A stretch of DNA of 39,682 nucleotides from contig JAKFXQ010000002.1 in the NCBI GenBank assembly GCA_021731295.1, positions 1-39,682 on the forward strand, read 5' to 3'. Every line of letters starts with the position of its first letter. Within the stretch, counting starts at the first letter, position 1. A program made the position numbers and the translations under genes. Positions 25,830-32,600 of this stretch are shown here, piece by piece. Below the pieces are notes generated by a model, which saw nothing but the letters and a program-made list of their open reading frames with translations, had not been told where the DNA came from and did not search any database. The DNA is from Patescibacteria group bacterium. Its GTDB lineage: Bacteria; Patescibacteriota; Minisyncoccia; Phycocordibacterales; UBA2100.

Positions 25830-28800
25830 ATGGACGATTTCGAGAAACGAGCAGCAAACAGGCGTGCCGCGCTAGATAAAATCCATAATCTTCCTACCGG
25901 CTCACTCGGGCGTCCCGACTTAGCGGCGGCCGTTCAGGCGGCACAGAACATCGCGCCCGACGCTCAGCAGTCGGCACATGCAACTCCCTCTCCGGAATCA
26001 GCGCCAGCAGAAGCTCCCATCTCTTCAGTCGACGTATCTGAACAAGACACGAATGCGTTCATCGGCCTACTCGGAAAACAGGATGGCGCAACGGTGACAA
26101 CGACGGAGCTCTACGACGCGTACAGTGAATGGGCAGATGCACGAGGAAAAACACCAGTAGCTCCACCAATATTCCTCAATCAGCTCGCGAAGAAGGGACT
26201 TAAGCCAGGCCGCTTCGGAGGACGTCAGCGCATTAAGGGTGTCGTCATCCCGACGGCGGAGCAGATAGTGGCATCTACGAATCCGTCTATCGAAGCTCAA
26301 ACAAATACGGCCGCACAGGCGTTATCGCAATCCTTCGACACGTCTAAAGAACACGCCCAGAAAATGTCTGTCCTCTTCGAGGGTCGCGGCATTACCGATG
26401 CTGCAGCACTCGAAAAGCACATGGGCGAAATTGCAGCGAAGATGAAGGCGGCACAGGATGCTGCGCAGGGTCAAGACCCATCCGTAGGGGCGGCTCTCGT
26501 ACAGGAAGCCATCAAAGGCACCATAGTCGAAGACTTATCACGCGAATTTACGGGAAGTAAGCCCAACGAGCTCATTGGATTGCTTCTCAGTCATGCCGCA
26601 CATACCGGTGAAGTTCCCAAGAATGTCCGTGAACATCGTAAGACGGGGAAAACCGGCGATGTGCTTTTACGCAACGCGTGGGCGTCCAAAGGTGGCGAAC
26701 TTCTGACGAGCCTCATGAACATTGGGCCGGTTACCGCGGGCGTCGTGACTACTGCCCTCTCTATGGGATATGTGGGCATCGGCAGCGGCACTATCGTCCC
26801 TGTGGTGACCGCGCTCATCGCGTTAGACTTGATGACCAAGAACAGTATCCGCGGAAAAATTGCCGAGAAAGGCAGCGTGCGCAAAGGTGTCGGCGCGTTC
26901 ATCACACAACAACCGCTACGCGCGTTCTTGTACACGGTCGCCTCCGGAGCAGTTATCTACAGTTCTGGCAAAGCAGCCGTTCGCGCAGATTTGGACACGC
27001 TGCTGAATGCTGGTTCCGCGCGCTCCGTTCAAGAGAGTGCAAACAAACTGCGCGCCCCGCTTGAGGAATCGGCCAGGGTTATGGACAACTACGTTACCGC
27101 TATTGCCGCTCTCGAAAAAGCAGTTCCTGGTATCGAGAGTGGTCTCGGTATGGAGACGGAACTCGCCACGATTAAAGAAACAGGAATTCAGGTCAAGCCG
27201 GGCACACGCGAAGGCGAACCAATTTTCGGTCCACGTGCTGCTCAGAAATTCGCTATATTTCATGGCACCGTCCAAGAAGAACGCGTCCGCGCAGTGCTCC
27301 CGAATGTGTACATCGATGGCTCTGCCAAGGGAAAGGCAGTAGAAACGCTCGTAAAAAAAGCACTCGAAGGGCGACGGGCGCTGGGTCTTGTCGATGGTCA
27401 GCCCGTATCGGCGCGCGTCTCTGAACTCTGGCGAGCATATCTGTCTGCGACCGCCGATAAGCGCGCAGAGGCTCTTGATGTGATAAATGAGCTCGGCCGC
27501 ACCAGCGCGTCGTTGGGAAGCAGAACCTTTACGCAAAACATGGTTACGACCATTGTGCAGCCCTATTTCGAACTGGGAGAGTTTATAGACCAACTCAAAA
27601 GCGGTTCACAAGCCGGACTCGACCAAAAAAGGAAAGTCGAGTCTGCGGCTCGCCGTGCACTCGAGACTCTTGAAAAAGATTTTGCGGGGCGCCCCGAGTA
27701 TCGCCGATTAGTTGAGAGACTGGGTGTACCGGATGCGCCTACAGCAACCGAAGTCGCACCCACGGCGGAGCAAGGCCTGCAGGAGAAACAGCAGTTGGCG
27801 ATGCGCGTCCGCACTCTCTTCCAACAAATTGTAGAATCGTTTCAAGATTCCGAAGCGGCGCAACGCTATCTCACTATCATTGATCAGTGGTCGCGAGAAC
27901 TCCTCGGCGACGCCCACGGTGGAACAGCAGTTGATGCGCGTTATATACAGGAACGCTCTGACCGATTGAACGTGCTGTTTAAAGAGATTAATGCTGACTA
28001 CGCGAAAACCAAGCGGAGCGTAGATACCTTGGCCAAAGGCATCGAGAGACTCTTGCAGCAGGTAGACGAAGGCGTGGCGACGGAGGCTCCGCAATTCTCA
28101 CTCCCGCAAGTGAGCGTTGATGGTGCTATCCTGCCGGCACAGAGCATCCTGATGTCGAGCGAAGAACTGGCGACCTACCGTGCAAAACACGGCGATGCCG
28201 TCGCCTACAGCCGAATTGCAGGTGCCTTTGGTATTGCGGCGCTCCTCAACTTCTTCTTCCTGCTCATTACGATGCCCGCACTCGCCGCGAGCGGCAGACG
28301 CTCCAAAGTGGAGGTAGACGAAATGCTTCCTAAACTTTTGGGTGCAGCACGCACAAGAAGTGTGGCGCTCTCGGAATCCATAAATGCAATCATGTCGCCG
28401 TTCATAAAAATTTCTACGGGGGTCGCAGTGAAGCTCACGGATCCCGAGCAGATAGAATTTCTTATGCGCACGAGCGCGCGCGAGAAAGGTCGTCCTCCAG
28501 TTCCTGTCGCTGGTGCAGCATTCGACAAACAAGACCCATCGAACAACAGTGTGCAGGAATTTTCACGCGCGGTTGCCGACACCCTTGAGTTCTGGCAGCA
28601 AGAAACGGCGAGCTCGGTCGTGCGCGCGAACTTGTATGCGGATGCCGTGCGTTCTCTCGAAACGAAGAAAGGTCTCAATCAGCTTATCGATCGCGTCATG
28701 CCCCGCGGCTCCGAGTGGCTCGCAGGAAAATTGAATCCAGAGGATCAGAATCGTGTCGTCGCCCAAGCCATCGCTGACAGAGCGCGATTTCTCGAGCTGC

Positions 28801-29159
28801 GCCAGCGCTCAATACGCGAACTCACCAAAGGAATCCAAAGTCATCGCGACATGCCACCAGATCAGAAAGAAGCGCTCATCAAACACCTCGGTCAGCGCGA
28901 ACAGACAGACACGCAGGAACTGACGCATATTCGAACCGGACTACTTGCCCTTCCCGCATACAACGCGTGGTACGCATCCGAAAACCCGACACGAATCTAC
29001 GACGGCGCATCGAGCTCACGAGTGCGCATAGCGGTAAAATCAGGATTTAAAGACATTCCCCTGAATGAACTAAATCTCACGCCGGACGCTGGTCTGCTCG
29101 CGAACCTGTATTCTGATGCGCTCGCTGCAACCAAGCAGCCAACGAGCACCCAGCCATAG
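25830..29159 (+). CDS. Very large uncharacterised membrane protein (1109 aa)
   Basis: Not recognised. Start at ATG 25830 (MDDFEKRAANRRAAL), one base after the preceding stop; a longer in-frame start at 25773 would overlap that gene. In order: basic helical head; Ala/Pro linker (about 40-70); a possible small winged-helix-like region at about 80-150 (TTELYDAYSEWADARGK, then a KKGLKPGRFGGRQRIKG-type turn); helical region; hydrophobic segments at about 290-345 and 365-385; a long helical domain (about 390-780); one strong hydrophobic segment at about 790-820 (FGIAALLNFFFLLITMPALAA); then a 290-residue helical tail. Membrane-hairpin layout resembles the 585-aa protein. A bidirectional terminator follows. 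Likely partner of the 593-aa protein; function unknown. Confidence 0.8.
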   Translation: MDDFEKRAANRRAALDKIHNLPTGSLGRPDLAAAVQAAQNIAPDAQQSAHATPSPESAPAEAPISSVDVSEQDTNAFIGLLGKQDGATVTTTELYDAYSEWADARGKTPVAPPIFLNQLAKKGLKPGRFGGRQRIKGVVIPTAEQIVASTNPSIEAQTNTAAQALSQSFDTSKEHAQKMSVLFEGRGITDAAALEKHMGEIAAKMKAAQDAAQGQDPSVGAALVQEAIKGTIVEDLSREFTGSKPNELIGLLLSHAAHTGEVPKNVREHRKTGKTGDVLLRNAWASKGGELLTSLMNIGPVTAGVVTTALSMGYVGIGSGTIVPVVTALIALDLMTKNSIRGKIAEKGSVRKGVGAFITQQPLRAFLYTVASGAVIYSSGKAAVRADLDTLLNAGSARSVQESANKLRAPLEESARVMDNYVTAIAALEKAVPGIESGLGMETELATIKETGIQVKPGTREGEPIFGPRAAQKFAIFHGTVQEERVRAVLPNVYIDGSAKGKAVETLVKKALEGRRALGLVDGQPVSARVSELWRAYLSATADKRAEALDVINELGRTSASLGSRTFTQNMVTTIVQPYFELGEFIDQLKSGSQAGLDQKRKVESAARRALETLEKDFAGRPEYRRLVERLGVPDAPTATEVAPTAEQGLQEKQQLAMRVRTLFQQIVESFQDSEAAQRYLTIIDQWSRELLGDAHGGTAVDARYIQERSDRLNVLFKEINADYAKTKRSVDTLAKGIERLLQQVDEGVATEAPQFSLPQVSVDGAILPAQSILMSSEELATYRAKHGDAVAYSRIAGAFGIAALLNFFFLLITMPALAASGRRSKVEVDEMLPKLLGAARTRSVALSESINAIMSPFIKISTGVAVKLTDPEQIEFLMRTSAREKGRPPVPVAGAAFDKQDPSNNSVQEFSRAVADTLEFWQQETASSVVRANLYADAVRSLETKKGLNQLIDRVMPRGSEWLAGKLNPEDQNRVVAQAIADRARFLELRQRSIRELTKGIQSHRDMPPDQKEALIKHLGQREQTDTQELTHIRTGLLALPAYNAWYASENPTRIYDGASSSRVRIAVKSGFKDIPLNELNLTPDAGLLANLYSDALAATKQPTSTQP

Positions 29160-29174
29160 TTCACACAGTCAGTC

Positions 29175-29200
29175 TTTGGGGCCTCGAAAGGCCCCGAAGT
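29175..29200. terminator. Bidirectional terminator
   Basis: 11-bp stem (29175-29185 with 29190-29200, one G-T pair), CGAA loop, followed by TCTTATTG on the plus strand. It separates the 1109-aa gene (+) from the convergent 83-aa gene (-). Confidence 0.75.
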
Positions 29201-29214
29201 CTTATTGTGCGATC

Positions 29215-29466
29215 TCACTGCGCAACGAGTGTGAGGCTGCCCATGAGCGTGAACCAGACCGCGGCAAGTACCGAGCACGCCACCATGGCCTTCACCTTAG
29301 GACGATCCATGTCCTCTAGGGACCAGAAAATACTCGCGACCGCGAGGCAGGAGGCGGCGGCGATGAAGCCGTAGTGCTCGGGCCATATCAGCACCAAATA
29401 AACCAGTACCACGAGAACGACGACGAGTAGAGTGGCGGTAATCGAATGCCGGAGCCTGGCTCCCAT
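29215..29466 (-). CDS. Small membrane protein, 83 aa
   Basis: Three hydrophobic segments: about 10-29 (very Val/Leu-rich), 33-48 and 60-80, with a short charged loop (SLEDMDRPKVK) between the second and third. No family recognised. ATG 29466 has Shine-Dalgarno AAAGGAA 6 nt upstream and a promoter at 29505-29533. Monocistronic with its own terminator, it shares size, start type and architecture with the small membrane proteins at 1-285 and 37290-37586. Confidence 0.7.
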   Translation of the reverse strand: MGARLRHSITATLLVVVLVVLVYLVLIWPEHYGFIAAASCLAVASIFWSLEDMDRPKVKAMVACSVLAAVWFTLMGSLTLVAQ

Positions 29467-29504
29467 GACATGTTCCTTTCGGGCTAGAGGGAAGCTCTGG
29501 TGCC

Positions 29505-29533
29505 ATTCTGCGTCAGGTGGTGCGTGAGCGCAA
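29505..29533 (-). promoter_or_regulatory. Promoter of the 83-aa gene
   Basis: Minus strand: TTGCGC (29533-29528), exact 17-nt spacer, CAGAAT (29510-29505). Four of six matches in each box. Confidence 0.45.
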
Positions 29534-29538
29534 CTCGA

Positions 29539-30225
29539 CTACCACCCCTTAGCTTTCAGTGCATTTTCCGCAGCAGCTTGTTCGGCCTCTTGCTTTGAGC
29601 GACCCTCGCCTTTCGCCACCTGTTCCCTATCGAGATACACACCGGTTACGAACGTCTTGTCATGGTCAGGACCTGACTGTGAGACCACTTCGTAGCGTGG
29701 CGTAATCCCCGCTTTCTCCTGCGCGAGTTCTTGGAAGCGACTTTTGGGGTCCTGCCACAAGCGCTTCGTGACAACATCATCAGTTTTGTGGAACAACTGC
29801 GTCCCTATGAACTCCTTTGCGACATCGTAGCCACCATCGAGATACAGCGCACCAATCAGCGACTCGAACGCATTTGCGAGAATGATTTGCCGCGCGCGAC
29901 CAGTGTCGCGTGCTTCCCCACGCGAGAGGAGGAGAAACTCGTTCATGCCGAGTTTCGTCGCCGCATCCGAAATGGAAATCGTGTTCACGAGTGCGGCGCG
30001 ATACGCGGTCAGCTCCCCTTCTGCTTTTTCCGGATACTTAGCAAAAAGGAACTCGGTGACAACAAGCTAAAGTACGGCATCGCCAAGAAACTCAAGGCGC
30101 TCGTTGTGCTCTCGCCCTGGGGCGCGATTTTCATTCAGGTAGGAACGGTGCGTGTACGCTGTCTCAATAAGCGCGCGGTTTTTGAAGGTATAGCCTATGC
30201 GCGCTTCAAACGGGGCAAAATCCAT
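29539..30225 (-). pseudogene. rnc: Ribonuclease III with an in-frame TAG at codon 53
   Basis: Reading from ATG 30225 to 29539 gives 228 codons, the full length of RNase III (226 aa in E. coli), in one frame, but codon 53 (30069-30067) is TAG. The signature [12 protein letters not shown] ends right before it and the family sequence continues right after it (LVVTEFLFAKYPEKAEGEL). Relatives usually have Glu or a similar residue at this site, so a single GAG-to-TAG change explains it. The catalytic-domain second half (LIGALYLDGGYDVAKEFI) and the double-stranded-RNA-binding domain (about 155-228) are intact. RNase III cleaves double-stranded RNA in rRNA maturation. Options: recent inactivation, assembly error, or read-through. 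TAG is a normal stop for several genes here, so general recoding is unlikely. TATCCT lies 7 nt before the ATG. Confidence 0.85.
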
Positions 30226-30232
30226 AACGGCG

Positions 30233-30238
30233 AGGATA
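30233..30238 (-). promoter_or_regulatory. rnc -10 box, leaderless start
   Basis: TATCCT on the minus strand ends 7 nt before ATG 30225. It supports this ATG as the original start of rnc. Confidence 0.45.
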
Positions 30239-30262
30239 CCTGAATGAGGCGCCCGACGCCAG

Positions 30263-31168
30263 TCAGCGCTTTTTCGCTAACAAATTGATGGCGGGAATAA
30301 TGATTTTCAGCGTGTCGTCGTAGAAATTGAGGCCACCGACTTGCGCGAGCGGAAACCACTGCGCATCGTCAAGCCCACCGGAGGGTCCGAGCTTTAATTC
30401 GCTGAATGGCGATTCTGCGAGGAAATACGTGACACGCTTGCGTTTCTTTCCGCCTTTGATGTTTTGGTCATTCGCGATGTATTCGTTCACGCCAAGCTCC
30501 TCTTGAATTTCGATATCGAGCCCCATCTCTTCTTTTATTTCTCGCGTCGCGCCCTGGCGCAAATCCTCTCCTTGTTCAATCTTGCCCTTGGAAATGGTCC
30601 AGTGGCCGAAAATGTCGTGCACAAATGCGAGATAGAAATCACCCTCGTGCTTCGCGTACACGACAGCTCCCGCCAGGTGTTCCACCGGCATCTGTTTCTG
30701 ACCGATGACTTCTTTGCGCTTGCCACCGTCTTCCTTCCCCGGCTCACCGAGTTCGATATAGACTGCACCTAAGACGCCATTTACAAACTTACTGGATGAT
30801 GCGCCACCAAAATTCTTCGCAAGCTCAATTGCTTCGTTGATGGCAACCTTTGGCGGTACTTGTGTTCTGTCTGCAAAGAGGAGTTCCGTGAGCCCAAGGC
30901 GCAAGACGTTTCGGTCTATTGCGGCGATTTTTTCGAGCGGCCACTCGGGCGCCGCCGCGACGATGACTTGGTCTATTTCTTTTTGTTTGGCAATGGCAGT
31001 TTTCAACAAGTCCTTCATGAAGGTCATGTCGCTCTCGCGGGTGCCAAACTCTTTCGCATAGTCGAGAAGTCGCGTTTCCGCGACTTCATTCGACATCAAA
31101 GGAGTAGACTGATCCCGTTCAAAGAGGACCTGTAGGACGACTGACCTCGCAAGGTGTCTGTTTGCCAT
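30263..31168 (-). CDS. nusB: NusB fused to a Nudix hydrolase domain
   Basis: 301 aa. Residues 1-140 are Nus[16 protein letters not shown] at the start, [15 protein letters not shown], and [26 protein letters not shown] near 110-135, all typical of the antitermination factor that binds boxA RNA with NusE/S10. A charged linker (about 143-158, [13 protein letters not shown]) leads to a Nudix domain with an intact box, G-x5-E-x7-REIKEEMGL (about residues 195-217). That domain should be catalytically competent on a nucleotide-diphosphate substrate that cannot be named from sequence. Both domains are in one frame without a stop. Start ATG 31168; TGA-TACACT lies 14 nt before it. rnc follows 37 nt downstream, so rRNA antitermination and rRNA processing genes are neighbours. 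Confidence 0.93.
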   Translation of the reverse strand: MANRHLARSVVLQVLFERDQSTPLMSNEVAETRLLDYAKEFGTRESDMTFMKDLLKTAIAKQKEIDQVIVAAAPEWPLEKIAAIDRNVLRLGLTELLFADRTQVPPKVAINEAIELAKNFGGASSSKFVNGVLGAVYIELGEPGKEDGGKRKEVIGQKQMPVEHLAGAVVYAKHEGDFYLAFVHDIFGHWTISKGKIEQGEDLRQGATREIKEEMGLDIEIQEELGVNEYIANDQNIKGGKKRKRVTYFLAESPFSELKLGPSGGLDDAQWFPLAQVGGLNFYDDTLKIIIPAINLLAKKR

Positions 31169-31182
31169 ACAACGCTAATGAG

Positions 31183-31191
31183 AGTGTATCA
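31183..31191 (-). promoter_or_regulatory. Extended -10 of nusB-nudix
   Basis: Minus strand TGA-TACACT; hexamer 31188-31183, 14 nt before ATG 31168, giving a leader of about 7-8 nt. Confidence 0.4.
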
Positions 31192-31239
31192 CTTCTCGGA
31201 TTGTGAGAAGTGAACAAACGAGAGCGCGTGTGGATTGCG

Positions 31240-31509
31240 CTACGCTTTCTTCTCTTCGGTTTTGGAACTGGTCTCCTGACCTGAAGCACGCAGTGCTGTT
31301 GCACGACGCTTCGCGCGGCGCGCGAGACGCTTTGCGCGTGCCTCGACATCAATAACCTGGCGACCACGGTATTTGCCGGTGACCGGATTTACGCGGTGAC
31401 TCAAGTAGAGATTGCCTGCTTCATCCTTGGCAACCTGTTTGTTTGCCAATGCATGATGACTGCGGCGCTTCGCCGTCTGGGACCTATTCCTACGCATTCG
31501 TACGACCAT
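31240..31509 (-). CDS. rpmF: 50S ribosomal protein L32, cysteine-free form
   Basis: 89 aa from ATG 31509 (MVVRMRRNRSQTAKRRSHHAL), the usual start for this group of bacteria; in-frame codons upstream to 31530 precede the predicted transcript start. The basic N-terminal part of L32 is clear. The zinc-ribbon part, normally with two CxxC pairs, reads LSHRVNPVTGKYRGRQVID, so the cysteines of VCPNCG are replaced and no Cys remains. The C-terminus is extended with a basic helix (ARAKRLARRAKRR) and an acidic/Lys tail. TATAGT ends 9 nt before the ATG, giving a leader of about 2-3 nt. The upstream neighbour on this strand is a small Cys-rich gene behind a terminator. Confidence 0.9.
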   Translation of the reverse strand: MVVRMRRNRSQTAKRRSHHALANKQVAKDEAGNLYLSHRVNPVTGKYRGRQVIDVEARAKRLARRAKRRATALRASGQETSSKTEEKKA

Positions 31510-31518
31510 AGTCGGGGC

Positions 31519-31524
31519 ACTATA
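31519..31524 (-). promoter_or_regulatory. rpmF -10 box, near-leaderless
   Basis: TATAGT on the minus strand, 9 nt before ATG 31509. No clear -35. Confidence 0.5.
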
Positions 31525-31546
31525 CCCCAATTTCTAGAAAATGGAA

Positions 31547-31568
31547 GCGGCCCCGTTCAGGGGGCCGC
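31547..31568 (-). terminator. Terminator after the Cys-rich gene
   Basis: 8-bp stem GCGGCCCC / GGGGCCGC (31547-31554 with 31561-31568), 6-nt loop, followed on the minus strand by TTCCATTTTC. A second hairpin (31572-31577 with 31583-31588) overlaps the stop codon of the gene. Confidence 0.7.
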
Positions 31569-31586
31569 CTCGAGCGCTCTGGGCGC

Positions 31587-31871
31587 TCATTTGCCTGGTT
31601 TTGAGGGATATTGTGGCTGTAACCCCCACAATGTTGCAGTCTCCGTCACCGCGTCATGAGCTCGGAATATCGCCTCGAGTTTTGAGTCTGCTCTCGGCGA
31701 AAACCGGCTATTATCCGTGGAACGACAGATCACTTCGACATCGCATCGAACGTAATCGTGCGGAGCGAAGTGCTTGCAGCACCTGCAGACGACGCGCTGT
31801 GCCTGATGGGGCGTAGCGTTCGGCAGATGCTTCTTTGCAACCTCACGTAACGGCTGGGTCTTGTCACTCAA
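31587..31871 (-). CDS. Small Cys-containing hypothetical protein, 94 aa, TTG start
   Basis: The TTG at 31871 is preceded, 8 nt upstream, by a very strong Shine-Dalgarno (GAGGGGAG), a promoter-like pair lies at 31907-31935, and two hairpins follow, so this is probably real. The product is basic with a cluster VCRCC (about 28-32) and further Cys at about 43 and 49, plus several His (HFAPH), which could bind a metal ion. No family recognised. The rare start codon combined with a near-perfect ribosome site is unusual in this window. Confidence 0.6.
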   Translation of the reverse strand: MSDKTQPLREVAKKHLPNATPHQAQRVVCRCCKHFAPHDYVRCDVEVICRSTDNSRFSPRADSKLEAIFRAHDAVTETATLWGLQPQYPSKPGK

Positions 31872-31906
31872 GTGTGTAGCTCCCCTCGTTGCAGTCAGCC
31901 ATACCT

Positions 31907-31935
31907 ATCCTGCGCCGGAAACGACTGGTCGTCAA
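31907..31935 (-). promoter_or_regulatory. Promoter of the Cys-rich gene; -35 contains the rnhB stop
   Basis: Minus strand: TTGACG (31935-31930), exact 17-nt spacer, CAGGAT (31912-31907, weak). The TGA within the -35 is the rnhB stop codon (31934-31932). Confidence 0.45.
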
Positions 31936-32525
31936 TGGACGAAGCTCGACCTGTGGATACCGGCAATCTGACCGAAGGAATGAATGGCACGACGATGGTC
32001 CAGGGTTCCGTAGCCTTTATGCTGTTCAAATCCGTACCGCTCGTGCGAGCCAGCCAACTCATCCATGAATCGGTCGCGCGACACCTTGGCAATGATAGAT
32101 GCGAGTGCAATTGCAGGGATATTCTCGTCACCTCGAATAAACGATTCTTGTTCCCACGCAGCGGAGAGCTTTAATCCGGCATCGAGAAGCACCTTCACCC
32201 GTCCCTGCGATATACCGAGCGATGATACGGCAACCGATGCCGCTTCATGCGTCGCATTCACGATACCTATAGAATCGATGGTTTCTGAGTCCACTAGTGC
32301 GTGCGCGTGGCGCAGGCGCCCATGCGCAACGATGTACTCATAGAGCGTGGCGCGCTGTTGCGCGGAGAGCTTCTTAGAATCACGCAACTTTGGTTGCCCT
32401 CGTTTTGTAACAAGCGCGAACACTTCATGCCAGTCGAAGTCTTCGGGAAGGAGAACGGCTCCGACGCAGACAGGACCGGCTAGTGCGCCTCGTCCCGCTT
32501 CGTCTACGCCGATATACCACTGCAC
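31932..32525 (-). CDS. rnhB: Ribonuclease HII
   Basis: 197 aa from GTG 32525, matching the usual 195-210 aa. RNase HII removes ribonucleotides from DNA and RNA primers. Motifs: YIGVDEAGRGALAGPV at residues 4-19 with the catalytic Asp-Glu, LRDSKKLS, LLDAG near 113 with the third Asp, and ASIIAKVSRDRFMDEL followed by GYGTLDH. The frame stays open for 155 codons further upstream, but that part overlaps the divergent dnaE and shows no RNase H sequence. The GTG is supported by TATGAT ending 6 nt before it, i.e. a leaderless mRNA starting with GUG. It is divergent from dnaE, with 75 bp between the two start codons. Confidence 0.93.
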   Translation of the reverse strand: MQWYIGVDEAGRGALAGPVCVGAVLLPEDFDWHEVFALVTKRGQPKLRDSKKLSAQQRATLYEYIVAHGRLRHAHALVDSETIDSIGIVNATHEAASVAVSSLGISQGRVKVLLDAGLKLSAAWEQESFIRGDENIPAIALASIIAKVSRDRFMDELAGSHERYGFEQHKGYGTLDHRRAIHSFGQIAGIHRSSFVH

Positions 32526-32531
32526 ACCTTC

Positions 32532-32537
32532 ATCATA
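32532..32537 (-). promoter_or_regulatory. rnhB -10 box, leaderless GTG start
   Basis: TATGAT on the minus strand (5 of 6), 6 nt before GTG 32525. Confidence 0.55.
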
Positions 32538-32588
32538 CCGAACGCGCGGCCCACACTTTGGCAAGGGCGGTGGACAAGTCAACTCGGG

Positions 32589-32594
32589 TATAAT
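32589..32594 (+). promoter_or_regulatory. dnaE -10 box, leaderless start
   Basis: Perfect TATAAT on the plus strand, 6 nt before ATG 32601. A start 7 nt downstream falls on the A of ATG. No good -35. Confidence 0.65.
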
Positions 32595-32600
32595 CCGCGC

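Noticed and set aside
29539-30225. General reassignment of TAG to an amino acid to rescue rnc
   Set aside because: TAG ends SulP, rpoD, trmD, both large plus-strand unknowns and the surface-protein gene at sensible places, so TAG is a normal stop here.
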